This document shows positions 35,251-44,921 of a stretch of 46,362 nt of DNA, piece after piece. A program made the translations under genes and the position numbers. Positions within the stretch are counted from its first letter, which is position 1, and each line of letters starts with the position of its first letter. Where the stretch lies: assembly GCA_017523925.1 (NCBI GenBank), contig JAFWVQ010000036.1:1-46362 (forward strand), read 5' to 3'. The notes under the pieces were generated by a model. It saw only the letters and a program-made list of their open reading frames with translations, had not been told where the DNA came from and did no database searches. The stretch is from Clostridia bacterium. Lineage in GTDB: Bacteria; Bacillota; Clostridia; Christensenellales; CAG-138.

Positions 35251-35619
35251 TTACTTCTTGGACTTACCCGCGGTGCGCTTCGGGCCCTTGCGGGTACGGG
35301 CGTTCTGCTTGGTGCTCTGACCGCGAACGGGCAGGCCCTTGCGGTGGCGAACGCCGCGGTAGCAGCCGACTTCGATGAGACGCTTGATGTTCATGGAAAC
35401 TTCGCGCCTGAGGTCGCCCTCTACCTTGCAGTTGTGGTCGATGTACTCTCTGAGTTTGTTAACATCCGTCTCGGACAGGTCCTTGACCCTGATGTCGGGG
35501 TCAACGCCGGTCGCTTCGAGGATGGTCTGAGCGGTCTTACGGCCGATGCCGTAGATGTAGGTAAGACCGATCTCGATTCTTTTTTCCCTGGGCAGGTCTA
35601 CGCCGCTAATACGCGCCAT
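35251..35619 (-). CDS. rpsM: 30S ribosomal protein S13
   Basis: S13 sits in the 30S head and contacts P-site tRNA and the L5 bridge. The 122 aa begin [20 protein letters not shown] and contain [39 protein letters not shown] and the basic tail [17 protein letters not shown] that reaches the tRNA. The ribosome binding site GGAGGT is about 11 bases before the ATG. Upstream lie about 370 nt without a gene but rich in inverted repeats, so its translation may be regulated. Confidence 0.98.
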   Translation of the reverse strand: MARISGVDLPREKRIEIGLTYIYGIGRKTAQTILEATGVDPDIRVKDLSETDVNKLREYIDHNCKVEGDLRREVSMNIKRLIEVGCYRGVRHRKGLPVRGQSTKQNARTRKGPKRTAGKSKK

Positions 35620-35638
35620 AAAGAATGATTACCTCCAT

Positions 35639-35989
35639 AAATTTTTGTAGAGTTTGGTGGTAACTGCCGGTCCCCGATCTCAAATGCAGCCGAAATAAGG
35701 GAAGTGCTCCGGCTGAACAATTGAGATCGGGCAGCCGCACCGACAGGAAGCTGTGACGGTTTGCCTTGAGGTGAGTAAGGCAAGACCATTCTGCTGTGGT
35801 GCCGGGCATTGCTTCGGCTGAGGGTGGGTTAAGCCCTCTTCAAAGCGCCCATGCCGCTCGGCTCAAAGTCAGTGTTGGCTTTTTGCCGCTTCGGGGCAAC
35901 TCATACCCCGATCCGTTTCGATTTCATGCTCGCGAAACGATCGAGCGCCTGCGGGGAGAGCCGCTTTCCTTAAAGAAGGATGTCGGCTC
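35639..35989 (-). ncRNA. Candidate structured RNA element between rpmJ and rpsM
   Basis: No protein is encoded in this gap. By eye I count at least eight inverted repeats. The largest is a compound stem: 35673-35683 with 35721-35731 (CCCGATCTCAA/TTGAGATCGGG) enclosing CAGCCG/CGGCTG. Others are 35739-35760, 35761-35783 (TTGCCTT/AAGGCAA), 35801-35818, 35820-35838, 35883-35899, 35909-35943 and 35958-35989 (GAGCCG/CGGCTC enclosing TCCTT/AAGGA). None has a U-run typical of terminators. The position, directly ahead of rpsM, is that of the alpha-operon leader used by S4 in other bacteria, but I recognise no known RNA family. Confidence 0.5.
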
Positions 35990-36101
35990 AGCCCTGCTTC
36001 TGCTTGTGACGAGGATTGTTGCAGATGATCATGACGCGACCCTTGCGCCTGATGATCTTGCACTTCTCGCACATCGGTTTTACCGAAGGTCTTACTTTCA
36101 T
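35988..36101 (-). CDS. rpmJ: 50S ribosomal protein L36 (zinc-binding form)
   Basis: The smallest ribosomal protein, 37 aa: it begins [20 protein letters not shown] and ends [11 protein letters not shown]. Zinc ligands Cys11, Cys14, Cys27 and His32 are present, so it is the C+ form. L36 stabilises 23S rRNA helices in the 50S subunit. The ATG at 36101 has GGAGG seven bases upstream. It lies between infA and rpsM, as in Bacillus and most Clostridia. Its stop codon falls within the first hairpin arm of the structured region that follows. Confidence 0.97.
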   Translation of the reverse strand: MKVRPSVKPMCEKCKIIRRKGRVMIICNNPRHKQKQG

Positions 36102-36195
36102 TGTGGGTTCCTCCAATAAGATTTTGCTGACGATCCGCCGCCGTTTGGCGGGTTTGCCGTTAATACGGGATCACTTTGACTTGCTTTGAACCTTA

Positions 36196-36417
36196 TCAGT
36201 TCTTGGCGCGCCAGGTGATCCTGCCCCTTGTCAGGTCATAGGGCGAAAGCTCAACGGTGACTTTGTCGCCCGTTAAAACTCGGATGAAATTCATCCTGAG
36301 CTTGCCGGAAATGGTGGCAAGCACCTTGTGGCCGTTTTCAAGGGTCACTTCGAACATCGCGTTGGGATAGGAATCCGTGACGATGCCCTGTACTTCTATC
36401 ACATCCTGCTTAGACAC
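36196..36417 (-). CDS. infA: Translation initiation factor IF-1
   Basis: IF-1 blocks the A site of the 30S subunit during initiation and helps IF-2 and IF-3. The 73 aa form a single S1/OB fold: [20 protein letters not shown], the RNA-binding [20 protein letters not shown], and the conserved end [12 protein letters not shown]. The gap of 94 nt to rpmJ has one small GC-rich inverted repeat (CCGCC/GGCGG) but no other feature. It follows the KOW-protein gene by 20 nt. Confidence 0.98.
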   Translation of the reverse strand: MSKQDVIEVQGIVTDSYPNAMFEVTLENGHKVLATISGKLRMNFIRVLTGDKVTVELSPYDLTRGRITWRAKN

Positions 36418-36437
36418 GCTTTTACCTCCTATTAGCC

Positions 36438-36818
36438 TTATTTTTCCACCGCGTCGGCCGCAGCCTCTGCGATGAATTTGCGGAGCTCGGCATCCAAGAT
36501 AGGGGCTCCCGAGATGAGCTTTTTGTTGAGCTCATCCGAAAAGGCGCGCTGCACCGCCAGATGGCGAAGCTTCTTCCTTTTCGGCTTTTCGATCGTGCGC
36601 AGCCTTCCGTCCGCAAGCAGCACGTGCTCCTCATCATCCACTCCGATTATCACGAGGAAGGTATCCTTATCGTGACCGGCCTTGGAAAGAACGAGTCGCC
36701 CGAGCGCTTCATGCCCGAAATTCGCCCTGCCTCTGCCTGCTCCGCCCACCGCGGGTCTTTCGGCGGCAGTGCCGCGAACAGCGTCGAATTCTCGGTTATT
36801 TTCGGAATTTTTGCGCAT
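36438..36818 (-). CDS. KOW domain RNA-binding protein (ribosomal L14e-like)
   Basis: A 126-aa protein of the L14e/KOW type found between map and infA in many Clostridia, thought to bind ribosomal RNA but not characterised in detail. The KOW core begins [20 protein letters not shown] at about residue 40, followed by [20 protein letters not shown] and RHLAVQRAF. Homologues usually start just before the core. Here the only ATG in frame gives a 39-residue N-terminal extension rich in Arg, Gly and Ala. An AAGGG site stands about eight bases before this ATG, so the extension may be real. Confidence 0.85.
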   Translation of the reverse strand: MRKNSENNREFDAVRGTAAERPAVGGAGRGRANFGHEALGRLVLSKAGHDKDTFLVIIGVDDEEHVLLADGRLRTIEKPKRKKLRHLAVQRAFSDELNKKLISGAPILDAELRKFIAEAAADAVEK

Positions 36819-36868
36819 TTTTCAGCCCTTTTCAAGTTTGCAGATCGCAACTTTACTATTTTATCACG

Positions 36869-37636
36869 TCAATCCGGGTTTGTCAATACCTCCGGACCGT
36901 TTTCCGTGATAAAAATTGTATTTTCATAGTGAGCGCTCGGCTTGCCGTCCGCAGTGACGCAGGTCCAGCCGTCATCGAGCACCTCGATGAGCCGCGTGCC
37001 GAGATTTATCATGGGTTCAACGGCGATCGCCATGCCGGGAACGAGCCTCGCTCCCCTGCCCATGCGCACGCTTGTGAAGTTCGGCACCTCGGGCGCCTCA
37101 TGCAGGCTCCTGCCAATGCCGTGGCCGACGAGCTCGCGCACAACACCGTAGCCGTGCGCCTTCGCGTGGTCCTCGATGGCGCGGGAGATATCGGAGATAT
37201 GCCTGCCGACCTGCGCCTGCTCGAGCCCCTTGAAGAAGCATTCCTTCGTGACCTCGACGAGCTTGACGGTCTCGGGGTCGACCTCTCCAACGAGGAAGGT
37301 GCGCGCCGCGTCGCCGTGGAAGCCCTCCACGATCGCGCCGCAGTCCACGCTGATTATATCGCCGTCCTTGAGGCGGACCTTCCTGCTCGGGATGCCGTGA
37401 ACGATCTGCTCGTTTACGGAGGTGCAGATGCTGCCGGGGAAGCCTTCGTAGTTCAGAAACGACGGAACGCCGCCGTGCTTCGTGATGAACTCATACGCCG
37501 CCTCGTCCAGCTCCTTGGTGCTGACGCCCGCCTTAACGAGCGTTTCAAGGTAGTTCAGCGTTCTGCCGGTTAGCTCGCCCGCAAGGCGCATGGCCTGATG
37601 CTGGCTTTCGGATTTCAGGATGATGTGTTCTGCCAT
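36869..37636 (-). CDS. map: Methionine aminopeptidase, type I
   Basis: Map removes the initiator methionine from nascent proteins whose second residue is small. The 255 aa show the pita-bread fold with the five metal ligands: the two Asp of VDCGAIVEGFHGDAART, His in ELVGHGIGRSLHEAPEVPNF, Glu in GMAIAVEPMINLG and Glu in YENTIFITENGPEVLT near the end. The substrate-binding His lies in EQIVHGIPS. It lies between adk and the KOW gene, the standard spc-operon position in Firmicutes. Confidence 0.97.
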   Translation of the reverse strand: MAEHIILKSESQHQAMRLAGELTGRTLNYLETLVKAGVSTKELDEAAYEFITKHGGVPSFLNYEGFPGSICTSVNEQIVHGIPSRKVRLKDGDIISVDCGAIVEGFHGDAARTFLVGEVDPETVKLVEVTKECFFKGLEQAQVGRHISDISRAIEDHAKAHGYGVVRELVGHGIGRSLHEAPEVPNFTSVRMGRGARLVPGMAIAVEPMINLGTRLIEVLDDGWTCVTADGKPSAHYENTIFITENGPEVLTNPD

Positions 37637-37657
37637 CTTATTGACCTTTTGCTCCTC

Positions 37658-38323
37658 TTACTCCTCGAAGGAAGCGTAGTCCTCATGCGCCGCATTCGCA
37701 ACAATGCCGTCCATGAACTCGAAGATCTGCGCGCTTACGTCCGCGATCGGCAATGCGCCGTTCACCTGCACGAGCTTTTCGCGCTCGGTGTAGTAGTTGA
37801 TGAGCGGCAAGGTACGCTCGCGGTAAACGTCCAGCCTGTGGCGCATACGCTCGGGCGTATCATCCGCCCTTTGGATGAGCTCGCCGCCGCATTTGGCGCA
37901 GAGCTCCTCCTCGCCCTCATGCACGCTCTGGGAATGGCCGCAGCCGGGGCAAACGCGCCTTGAAGCGACGCGGTCGATGATGATCTCGCTGTCCACGTCG
38001 ATATCGAGCACCGCGTCGATCGCGGCGATCCTCTCGAGGGCTTCGGCCTGCTCGATCGTGCGCGGGAAGCCGTCCAGCAGGAAGCCGGTTTTGCAGTCAT
38101 CCTCCGCGATGCGCTTTTCGACCATGGCGATGATGATATCGTCCGGCACAAGGTTGCCGTCGTCTATAAGAGATTTTGCAAGGAGCCCGAGCTCCGTGCC
38201 CGCCGCGATCTCGCTTCTCAGCATATCGCCGGTGGAGATATGCGCCAATCCGTAGCGCTCTGTCATAAGCTCCGCCTGAGTGCCCTTGCCGGCAGCCGGC
38301 GGTCCCAAAAGAATCAGCTTCAT
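37658..38323 (-). CDS. adk: Adenylate kinase (zinc-type LID)
   Basis: Adk interconverts ATP + AMP and 2 ADP, balancing the adenylate pool. The P-loop is GPPAAGKGTQAE at residues 7-18; the usual second Gly is Ala here, which still fits GxxxxGK. AMP-binding HISTGDMLR, GFLLDGFPRTIEQAEAL and the LID domain follow. The LID has four cysteines in two pairs (VCPGCGH, LCAKCGG), the structural zinc site found in Gram-positive enzymes. The 221-aa length is normal. The 115-nt gap from secY holds one GC hairpin (GCCCG/CGGGC) and nothing else recognised. Confidence 0.97.
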   Translation of the reverse strand: MKLILLGPPAAGKGTQAELMTERYGLAHISTGDMLRSEIAAGTELGLLAKSLIDDGNLVPDDIIIAMVEKRIAEDDCKTGFLLDGFPRTIEQAEALERIAAIDAVLDIDVDSEIIIDRVASRRVCPGCGHSQSVHEGEEELCAKCGGELIQRADDTPERMRHRLDVYRERTLPLINYYTEREKLVQVNGALPIADVSAQIFEFMDGIVANAAHEDYASFEE

Positions 38324-38438
38324 ATCGACAAAAATCCTTTCGCTTTAATTAACCGCACAAGCCCCGCCCGCCTTTTCGGGCGAAAACTCACCCGAAATGG
38401 CGGCACGAGGCTTAGATTTGATTGTTACCCGTTTCCTA

Positions 38439-39791
38439 TCAGTTAAGGAAGCCCTTGTAGGTCCTTGCGACCATCAGCGAATCGAGCTGATCGGCGATCT
38501 CGAGGGATACGCTGATCATGATCAGGATGCTGGTGGGACCGAAGGAGGAGAGCACCTTAATGCCCAGGAGCTTGAGAAGGATGGTGGGAACGATGGCGAT
38601 GATCATCAGGAAGATCGCGCCGAACAGAGTCAGGCGGCTGCTCTTCTGCTTGAGATAATCGCTGGTCGGCCTGCCGGGACGGATGCCCGGGATGAAGCCG
38701 CCGTTCTGCTGCAGGTTCTTCGAGATCTCGACCGGGTTGAAGGTGATCGAGGAATAGAAGTATGCAAAGCCAACGATCAGAAGCGCGTAAAGCAGGTAAT
38801 AGATGATATTGCCCGCCACGTTGGTGGAGTTGGGGCTGAGATAGGTGGAGATAAAGGTATAGAACTTACTGTTGGGCCAGAACTGAGCGATCATCGCGGG
38901 GACCTGAAGGATGGTCATAGCGAAGATCAGGGGCATAACGCCGTTTGCATTCGCCTTGAGGGGGATATGCGTGTTCTGTCCGCCGTAAAGCTTCCTGCCG
39001 ACAACTCGCTTGGCGTACTGCACGGGGATGCGGCGATATGCCTTATCGACCATGATGACGCCGACCACGAGGATCAGAACGAACAGGATGACCACGATGC
39101 CGTACCACCACTTATAGGCAAGGTCGCCGGTGGTGGGAACGGAGATGCGGAAGGTACCGTTGATCAGGTTGATAACGACCTGCGGGATCGAGGAAACGAT
39201 GGAAGCGAAGATCAGCATGGAAACACCGTTGCCGATGCCCTTCTCGGTGATCCTCTCGCCCATCCACATCAGGAACGCGGTACCCGCGGTGCAGCAGATG
39301 CCGGTGATGATGTAGGGCATGAGGCCGTTCATGAAGGTGCCGAAGCCGCTGGTGCCGAACAGATCGACGTTCCTGATGAGCTGCGCGCCCATGCTCTGCA
39401 GACCGACCACGATGGAAACGGACTGGATAAGAGCAAGCACGACGCCCACGATACGAGTGATCTTCTCGACCTTCTTCTGGCCGTCCTCCTCCTTAGCCAT
39501 CTTCTCAAGAGCGGGGATGGCGATGGTGAGGAGCTGCATGATAATGGATGCGGTGATGTAGGGCGAGATACCCATCGCAAAGATGGAGAACTGATTGAGC
39601 GAACCGCCGGAGAAGAGGTTCAGGAAGCTCAAAAAGTCGTACTTGGAGATCATGTCGCCCAGCTTGGAGCCGTCAACGGAGGGAACGGGAATGAAGGAAC
39701 CGAGACGATAGACCACGATCAGGATGAGCGTGTAGATCATCTTCGCACGGATATCCTTGACCTTCCATGCATTGATAAAAGTCTTGATCAT
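38439..39791 (-). CDS. secY: Protein translocase subunit SecY
   Basis: SecY is the channel of the SecYEG translocon in the cytoplasmic membrane. The 450 aa include the N-terminal [20 protein letters not shown], the plug and pore helix ([20 protein letters not shown]), the loop [20 protein letters not shown] that contacts SecA and the ribosome, and [20 protein letters not shown]. Ten membrane spans can be traced. The last residues are short and basic. Its ATG overlaps the rplO stop in an ATGA pattern, indicating coupled translation. Confidence 0.97.
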   Translation of the reverse strand: MIKTFINAWKVKDIRAKMIYTLILIVVYRLGSFIPVPSVDGSKLGDMISKYDFLSFLNLFSGGSLNQFSIFAMGISPYITASIIMQLLTIAIPALEKMAKEEDGQKKVEKITRIVGVVLALIQSVSIVVGLQSMGAQLIRNVDLFGTSGFGTFMNGLMPYIITGICCTAGTAFLMWMGERITEKGIGNGVSMLIFASIVSSIPQVVINLINGTFRISVPTTGDLAYKWWYGIVVILFVLILVVGVIMVDKAYRRIPVQYAKRVVGRKLYGGQNTHIPLKANANGVMPLIFAMTILQVPAMIAQFWPNSKFYTFISTYLSPNSTNVAGNIIYYLLYALLIVGFAYFYSSITFNPVEISKNLQQNGGFIPGIRPGRPTSDYLKQKSSRLTLFGAIFLMIIAIVPTILLKLLGIKVLSSFGPTSILIMISVSLEIADQLDSLMVARTYKGFLN

Positions 39792-40231
39792 TCGGCCACC
39801 TCAACAGTTCCGCCCGCCTTAGCGATAGCTTCACGGGCTGATTCGGATACCTTTGCCGCCTTGACTGTGAGGCTCTGTGTAAGCTCGCCGCGGCCGAGAA
39901 CCTTGAGGCCGTCCTTTTCGATCTTGCTGATAACGCCGGTTTCCTTGAGAAGCTCGGCAGTGATGACCGTGCCGTTTTCGAAGCGGTTGAGCTCCTCAAC
40001 GTTGATAACGGTGTAGACCTTCATGAAGTTGTTGTGGAAGCCCCTCTTCGGCAAACGACGGGGAAGGGGCATCTGGCCGCCTTCAAAGCCGTTCTTTTTG
40101 CTTCCGCTGCGAGCCTTCTGACCCTTGTGACCGTAACCGGCGGTTTTGCCGATACCGGAACCGGAGCCGCGACCCACACGCTTCTTTGCACTCTTGGAAC
40201 CCTCGGCGGGTCTCAGATCATGTAGATTCAT
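39788..40231 (-). CDS. rplO: 50S ribosomal protein L15
   Basis: L15 is a late-assembling 50S protein with a long basic N-terminal extension into the rRNA. The 147 aa show [57 protein letters not shown] and the globular C-terminal domain ending [19 protein letters not shown]. It follows rpmD by 11 nt and overlaps secY by 4 nt. Confidence 0.98.
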   Translation of the reverse strand: MNLHDLRPAEGSKSAKKRVGRGSGSGIGKTAGYGHKGQKARSGSKKNGFEGGQMPLPRRLPKRGFHNNFMKVYTVINVEELNRFENGTVITAELLKETGVISKIEKDGLKVLGRGELTQSLTVKAAKVSESAREAIAKAGGTVEVAE

Positions 40232-40242
40232 GGGGTACCTCC

Positions 40243-40431
40243 TTATGCGTCAACTTCTTCCACCTTAACAAGGTGCTTGACTTTGAAAATCATACCACGG
40301 GTGCAGGGATTGTCGGGCTTGATGACGGTGTGGTTGATCTTATGAAGACCAAGCGCCGCCACGGTGGCCTGCTGATCCTTCAGCGCGCCGATGGTGCTCT
40401 TAACGAGAGTAACTTTAAGGTTTTTTGCCAT
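40243..40431 (-). CDS. rpmD: 50S ribosomal protein L30
   Basis: L30 is a small 50S protein present in most but not all bacteria. The 62 aa match the short bacterial form: [40 protein letters not shown] and [16 protein letters not shown]. It lies between rpsE and rplO, its usual place. Confidence 0.97.
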   Translation of the reverse strand: MAKNLKVTLVKSTIGALKDQQATVAALGLHKINHTVIKPDNPCTRGMIFKVKHLVKVEEVDA

Positions 40432-40446
40432 TTTGCGCTCCTCTCT

Positions 40447-40959
40447 TTAGCTAAGGATCTCTTCAACGCTCTTGCCGCGCAGGCGAGCGATCTGCTCGGC
40501 GGTGCGAAGCTGTGCAAGACCGTTCAGAGTAGCCTTAACGCAGTTAGCGGGGTTGTTGGAGCCGTAGCTCTTGGTACGGATGTCCTTGATGCCGACGGAC
40601 TCGAGCACGCTGCGGACGGGACCGCCCGCGATAACGCCGGTACCGGGCTCAGCGGGGAGCATGCGAACATGACCCTTGGAGAACTTGCCCTCAACTGCAT
40701 GGGGGATGGTGGTTCCGACGATGGGAACGGTGATGAGATGACGCTTCGCATCCTCAACGCCCTTGCGGACTGCCTCGGGGATCTCGGCGGCCTTGCCCAT
40801 GCCGACGCCAACGCGGCCCTTCTCGTCTCCGACTACTACGAGCGCGGAGAAGCGGAAGATCTTACCGCCCTTAACGACCTTGGCAACGCGGTTGACCGAG
40901 ACGAGCTTCTCTTTGAATTCCGGAACTTCCGGAGTGAAATTACGCCTATTCTGCTGCAT
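40447..40959 (-). CDS. rpsE: 30S ribosomal protein S5
   Basis: S5 helps mRNA unwinding and accuracy at the 30S entry channel. In 170 aa the N-terminal double-stranded-RNA-like domain ([20 protein letters not shown], then [19 protein letters not shown]) is followed by the C-terminal domain ([40 protein letters not shown]). It follows rplR by 12 nt. Confidence 0.98.
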   Translation of the reverse strand: MQQNRRNFTPEVPEFKEKLVSVNRVAKVVKGGKIFRFSALVVVGDEKGRVGVGMGKAAEIPEAVRKGVEDAKRHLITVPIVGTTIPHAVEGKFSKGHVRMLPAEPGTGVIAGGPVRSVLESVGIKDIRTKSYGSNNPANCVKATLNGLAQLRTAEQIARLRGKSVEEILS

Positions 40960-40971
40960 CTTGCACCTCCA

Positions 40972-41340
40972 TTAGAAATCCAGTCCGCCCTTGCGAGCGC
41001 CTGCTGCGAGCTCGGCTACACGGCCGGTGTAGAGATAACCGCCGCGATCGTAGACGACCTTGGTAACGCCCTTATCAAGAGCGCGCTTTGCAAGAGTTTC
41101 GCCGACGATGAACGCCGCTTCCTTCTTGTTTTTGCCGTCGAGCTGAGCCTTGATGGAGGCTTCGACCGTGGAAGCAGCCGCGAGGGTGTTTCCAACGGAA
41201 TCGTCGATGACCTGGGCATAGATGTGGTTAAGGCTGCGGTAAACGCACAGACGGGGACGAGCGGGAGTACCGATCAGATGCCTGCGGGTGCGATAGTGAC
41301 GCGCCTTGCGCTTTGCATTTTTATCAAGCTTGCTAATCAT
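40972..41340 (-). CDS. rplR: 50S ribosomal protein L18
   Basis: L18 binds 5S rRNA and anchors it in the central protuberance with L5. The 122 aa include [40 protein letters not shown] and the conserved end [29 protein letters not shown]. It is placed between rplF and rpsE. Confidence 0.98.
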   Translation of the reverse strand: MISKLDKNAKRKARHYRTRRHLIGTPARPRLCVYRSLNHIYAQVIDDSVGNTLAAASTVEASIKAQLDGKNKKEAAFIVGETLAKRALDKGVTKVVYDRGGYLYTGRVAELAAGARKGGLDF

Positions 41341-41355
41341 AATACTTGTACTCCT

Positions 41356-41895
41356 TTACTTACCGGTCTTGCCTTCCTTGCGGATGATGGTCTCATTCTC
41401 ATACTTGATACCCTTGCCCTTGTAAGGTTCGGGCGGACGGACCTCACGCACGTCGGCAGCGATCTGGCCGACCTTCTGCTTGTTGATGCCCATAACGGTG
41501 ATCCTGTTGGGGGCGGGAACGTCGAAGGTGATGCCGTCGCCTTCTTCGAATTCGACGGGATGAGAATAACCAACGTTCAGAACGAGTTTGTTGCCGTTCT
41601 TCTGGGCACGGTAACCGGTACCGTTGATCTCCAGCTTCTTTTCAAAGCCGGTGGTGGTGCCGACGACCATGTTGTTGATAAGGGTACGGGAGAGGCCGTG
41701 AAGGGAACGATCCTCTTTCTGATCGGTGGGACGCTCGACCTTGAGAATGCCATCCTCCATGGATACCTTGATCCTGGGGTTGATCTTCTCGGAGAGCTGA
41801 CCCTTGGGTCCCTTGACGGTGACGGTGTTATCGTCAGAAACCGTGATTGTCACTCCGGCAGGGATAGTGATCGGAAGTTTTCCGATTCGAGACAT
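41356..41895 (-). CDS. rplF: 50S ribosomal protein L6
   Basis: L6 lies near the GTPase centre and sarcin-ricin loop. The 179 aa start [20 protein letters not shown] and show [38 protein letters not shown] and the C-terminal signature [20 protein letters not shown]. The 104-nt gap to rpsH contains a perfect CGGGCA/TGCCCG inverted repeat around AA at about 41942-41955, with no further gene. Confidence 0.98.
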   Translation of the reverse strand: MSRIGKLPITIPAGVTITVSDDNTVTVKGPKGQLSEKINPRIKVSMEDGILKVERPTDQKEDRSLHGLSRTLINNMVVGTTTGFEKKLEINGTGYRAQKNGNKLVLNVGYSHPVEFEEGDGITFDVPAPNRITVMGINKQKVGQIAADVREVRPPEPYKGKGIKYENETIIRKEGKTGK

Positions 41896-41999
41896 TTTGC
41901 ACCTCCAAAAAATTTAGGTTGATATGCCATCCGCCCCGCCAACGGGCAAATGCCCGCGGCGAAGGGAAATAGCTTAGTGGGTTGCTGTAAGCGCTTAGC

Positions 42000-42398
42000 T
42001 TACCAGATGTAGGCGAGGACTTCGCCGCCAACGCCCTGCTTCCTAGCCTCTCTGTCGGTCATGATGCCCTTAGAGGTGGAGATGATGGCGATGCCGAGTC
42101 CGTTGAGGACCTTGGGCAGGTTGTCCTTGCGGGCGTAGACGCGCAGACCGGGCTTGGAGATACGCTTGAGGCCGGTGATGACCTTCTGGCGGTTCGCTCC
42201 GTACTTGAGAGTGATGTTCATCATCTTCTCAACGCCTTCGTCGCTTACGGTGTAGCCCTTGATATAGCCTTCATTGAGGAGAATTTCCGCAATGGCGAGC
42301 TTCATGTTGGAAGCGGGAACGAGCACGGTCTCATGCTTAACGATGAGAGCGTTGCGGATCCTGGTGAGCATATCAGCAATGGGATCGGTTACGAGCAT
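42000..42398 (-). CDS. rpsH: 30S ribosomal protein S8
   Basis: S8 binds helix 21 of 16S rRNA and in E. coli represses the spc operon. The 132 aa show [40 protein letters not shown] and the invariant end [19 protein letters not shown]. It follows the small zinc-binding rpsN by 17 nt. Confidence 0.98.
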   Translation of the reverse strand: MLVTDPIADMLTRIRNALIVKHETVLVPASNMKLAIAEILLNEGYIKGYTVSDEGVEKMMNITLKYGANRQKVITGLKRISKPGLRVYARKDNLPKVLNGLGIAIISTSKGIMTDREARKQGVGGEVLAYIW

Positions 42399-42415
42399 TG
42401 TATTTATCCTCCTTC

Positions 42416-42601
42416 TTACCAGCTTGCCTTGCGAACGCCGGGGATCTCGCCCTTGTAAGCGAGCTCGCGGAAGCAGATACGGCAGATGCCATACTTGCGA
42501 AGCACGGAATGCGGCCTGCCGCAGATACGGCAGCGGGTGTAGGCCCTGGTGGAAAACTTGGGAGTTGCCGCCTGCTTGTTCTTTAATGATGTCTTAGCCA
42601 T
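42416..42601 (-). CDS. rpsN: 30S ribosomal protein S14, zinc-binding type (type Z)
   Basis: A 61-aa S14 with the zinc ribbon Cys24, Cys27, Cys40, Cys43 ([20 protein letters not shown]). S14 sits in the 30S head. This short form is the ancestral one in Firmicutes; no zinc-independent paralogue is seen in the window. The end [16 protein letters not shown] is typical. Confidence 0.98.
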   Translation of the reverse strand: MAKTSLKNKQAATPKFSTRAYTRCRICGRPHSVLRKYGICRICFRELAYKGEIPGVRKASW

Positions 42602-42617
42602 AACTCAGTTTCCTCCA

Positions 42618-43205
42618 TTATTCGTTGGTTCCGAAGGGCATTCCGAGGAGCCTGAGAAGCTCCTTAGCTTCCTCGTCGGTCTTGGCGGTGGTTACGAAGA
42701 TAACGTCCATGCCGCGAACCTTGTCGACGTCGTCGTAGTTGATCTCGGGGAAGATCAGCTGCTCACGAAGACCCATGGCGTAGTTGCCGCGGCCGTCGAA
42801 GCTGGTGTCGGAAACACCGCGGAAGTCGCGAACGCGGGGCAGAACGATGTTCATGAGCTTATCCGCAAAGTAGTACATACGGTCGCCGCGAAGGGTGACC
42901 TTTGCACCGACGTTCATGCCCTGGCGAACTTTGAAGTTTGCAACGGACTTCTTGGCTTTGGTGATAACGGGCTTCTGGCCTGCGATGATGCCGAGCTCGG
43001 CAACAGCCGCGTCGATGCCCTTGGGATTGTCCTTCTCCGCACCGAGGCCCATGTTGAGAACTATCTTCTCAAGCTTGGGAACCTCCATGGGGTTCTTGTA
43101 GCCGAACTTTTCAACGAGCTGAGGTACGATCTCCTTGTATCTGAGACGAAGACGCGCGGGCTCGGTGAAAGCTGCTGCCTGCTGTGCATTTTCTTTCTTT
43201 GCCAC
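42618..43205 (-). CDS. rplE: 50S ribosomal protein L5
   Basis: L5 binds 5S rRNA and makes the bridge to S13 in the 30S head. The 195-aa protein shows [60 protein letters not shown] and [20 protein letters not shown]. The N-terminus is extended by about 15 residues ([17 protein letters not shown]) compared with the usual ~180-aa form. Confidence 0.97.
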   Translation of the reverse strand: MAKKENAQQAAAFTEPARLRLRYKEIVPQLVEKFGYKNPMEVPKLEKIVLNMGLGAEKDNPKGIDAAVAELGIIAGQKPVITKAKKSVANFKVRQGMNVGAKVTLRGDRMYYFADKLMNIVLPRVRDFRGVSDTSFDGRGNYAMGLREQLIFPEINYDDVDKVRGMDVIFVTTAKTDEEAKELLRLLGMPFGTNE

Positions 43206-43219
43206 GATTATTTACCTCC

Positions 43220-43561
43220 TCAGTCGATGTTCTTGCCGCACTTCTTGCAGACGCGGACCTTGGTCTTCTTGTCGCCCTTCTCGATGAAGGTGTGACCGAC
43301 GCGGGTCGGCTTCTTGCAGCTCGGGCAAACGAGCATGCAGTTGGACACGTGGATGGTGCCTTCCTGCTCGATCCTGCCGCCCTGCTGGCCCTGCTGACGG
43401 GGCTTGGTGTGGCGGATGATCATGTTCCTGCCCTGCACAACGATGCGCTGCGCCGCGGGATAAACCTTGAGAACCTTACCGGTCTTGCCGACGTCCTTGC
43501 TGTTGTCGCCGGTAATGACCATGACCGTATCGCCGGTGCGAATATTCATCTTGCTGCTCAT
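43220..43561 (-). CDS. rplX: 50S ribosomal protein L24 (with zinc-ribbon cysteines)
   Basis: L24 starts 50S assembly through its KOW domain, visible as IRTGDTVMVITGDNSKDVGK and TGKVLKVYPAAQRIVVQGRN. The C-terminal half has two cysteine pairs (LVCPSCKKPTRVGH; RVCKKCGKNID), the zinc-binding form common in Clostridia. The 113 aa include a Gln/Gly-rich loop (PRQQGQQGGRIEQEG). Confidence 0.97.
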   Translation of the reverse strand: MSSKMNIRTGDTVMVITGDNSKDVGKTGKVLKVYPAAQRIVVQGRNMIIRHTKPRQQGQQGGRIEQEGTIHVSNCMLVCPSCKKPTRVGHTFIEKGDKKTKVRVCKKCGKNID

Positions 43562-43572
43562 AGTTTACCTCC

Positions 43573-43941
43573 TTACAGCACTTCGGGAGCGAGGGACACG
43601 ATCTTCATATAGTCCTTCTCACGAAGTTCCCTTGCGACGGGCCCGAAGATACGGGTGCCGCGGGGGAGTTTCTGGTCGTTGATGATAACGGCTGCGTTGT
43701 CGTCGAACCTGATGTGGCTTCCATCCTCACGATGAACGCCGGTCACGGTGCGAACTACGACCGCCTTAACAACATCCTTCTTCTTGACTGCGCCGCCGGG
43801 GGTAGCGCTCTTGACGGAAGCAACGATAACATCGCCGATGCTTGCGAACTTCCTCTTGGAACCGCCAAGAACACGGATGCACATAATTTCTTTAGCGCCG
43901 CTGTTATCGGCAACCTTTAACCTGGTTTGCGGTTGAATCAT
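43573..43941 (-). CDS. rplN: 50S ribosomal protein L14
   Basis: L14 binds 23S rRNA at the subunit interface and is the docking site of the silencing factor RsfS. The 122 aa match the family along the whole length: [60 protein letters not shown] and [20 protein letters not shown]. Confidence 0.98.
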   Translation of the reverse strand: MIQPQTRLKVADNSGAKEIMCIRVLGGSKRKFASIGDVIVASVKSATPGGAVKKKDVVKAVVVRTVTGVHREDGSHIRFDDNAAVIINDQKLPRGTRIFGPVARELREKDYMKIVSLAPEVL

Positions 43942-43958
43942 GCTTTCCTCCTAACGGC

Positions 43959-44231
43959 TTACTTAGCCTTCTCAATGATCTTCACGAGACGCCAGCGCTT
44001 ATCCTTGGAAAGGGGGCGGGTCTCCATGATGCGGACGGTATCGCCGATACCGCACTCATTGTTCTCGTCGTGTGCCTTGACCTTGAGGGTGTGGTTGACC
44101 ATCTTGCCGTAAAGGGGATGACGAACCTTGGTCTTGACCGCAACGACGATCGTCTTATCCATCTTATCGCTGGTTACGATACCAACGCGGGTCTTGCGAA
44201 AGCCCCTGACGGGAGCATTGTTCATTTCCAT
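43959..44231 (-). CDS. rpsQ: 30S ribosomal protein S17
   Basis: S17 is an early-binding 30S protein with an OB fold. The 90 aa include [40 protein letters not shown] and the C-terminal signature [20 protein letters not shown]. It follows rpmC by 16 nt. Confidence 0.98.
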   Translation of the reverse strand: MEMNNAPVRGFRKTRVGIVTSDKMDKTIVVAVKTKVRHPLYGKMVNHTLKVKAHDENNECGIGDTVRIMETRPLSKDKRWRLVKIIEKAK

Positions 44232-44247
44232 TTAATTATCCTCCCTA

Positions 44248-44442
44248 TTATGCACGGCTGCTGATCAGGGTCTTGACCCTTGCGATGTCGCGCTTGGTCT
44301 GCTTGAGCAGCATGGGGTTGTTGAGCTGCCCGGTTGCGTGGCGGAATCTGAGATTGAAGAGTTCGGCCTTGAGTTCCGCTTCCTTGGCCTTGAGCTCCTC
44401 AACGCTGAGCTGCGTGAGCTTTTCCCATTCTTTCTTATTCAT
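44248..44442 (-). CDS. rpmC: 50S ribosomal protein L29
   Basis: L29 is a small two-helix protein at the peptide tunnel exit and part of the SRP and trigger-factor docking site. The 64 aa show [40 protein letters not shown] and [14 protein letters not shown]. It begins only 3 nt after the rplP stop. Confidence 0.97.
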   Translation of the reverse strand: MNKKEWEKLTQLSVEELKAKEAELKAELFNLRFRHATGQLNNPMLLKQTKRDIARVKTLISSRA

Positions 44443-44445
44443 AGC

Positions 44446-44907
44446 TTACTCCTCCGCTGCGACCTCTTCATCGGCCGCTTCAACCTTTTCTTCCGCTTCG
44501 ACGGGCTTCTTCATGAACTTGCACTTGAGGGGAAGCTTGTGCATCGCAAGGCGGAGCGCCTCGCGGGCGGTTGCTTCGTCTACGCCTGCGATCTCGAAGA
44601 GTACCCTGCCGGGCTTAACGACTGCGACCCAGTACTCGGGAGAACCCTTACCGGAACCCATGCGGGTCTCGGCGGGCTTTTCGGTGACGGGCTTGTCGGG
44701 GAAGATATCGACCCAAACCTTACCTGCACGCTTCATGTAACGAGTCATCGCAACACGCGAAGCCTCGATCTGGTTGCTGGTGACCCAAGCGGGCTCCATT
44801 GCGACAAGACCGTATTCGCCGTAAGCGATCCTGTTGCCGCGCATGGCTTTGCCCTTCATGCGGCCGCGATGTACCCTGCGGCGCTTAACTCTCTTAGGCA
44901 TTAACAT
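44446..44907 (-). CDS. rplP: 50S ribosomal protein L16
   Basis: L16 helps position A-site tRNA and is needed for late 50S maturation. The 153 aa include [80 protein letters not shown]. The last ~15 residues form an acidic tail ([17 protein letters not shown]) not present in the standard ~140-aa protein. Confidence 0.98.
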   Translation of the reverse strand: MLMPKRVKRRRVHRGRMKGKAMRGNRIAYGEYGLVAMEPAWVTSNQIEASRVAMTRYMKRAGKVWVDIFPDKPVTEKPAETRMGSGKGSPEYWVAVVKPGRVLFEIAGVDEATAREALRLAMHKLPLKCKFMKKPVEAEEKVEAADEEVAAEE

Positions 44908-44921
44908 GTGTCATATCCTCC

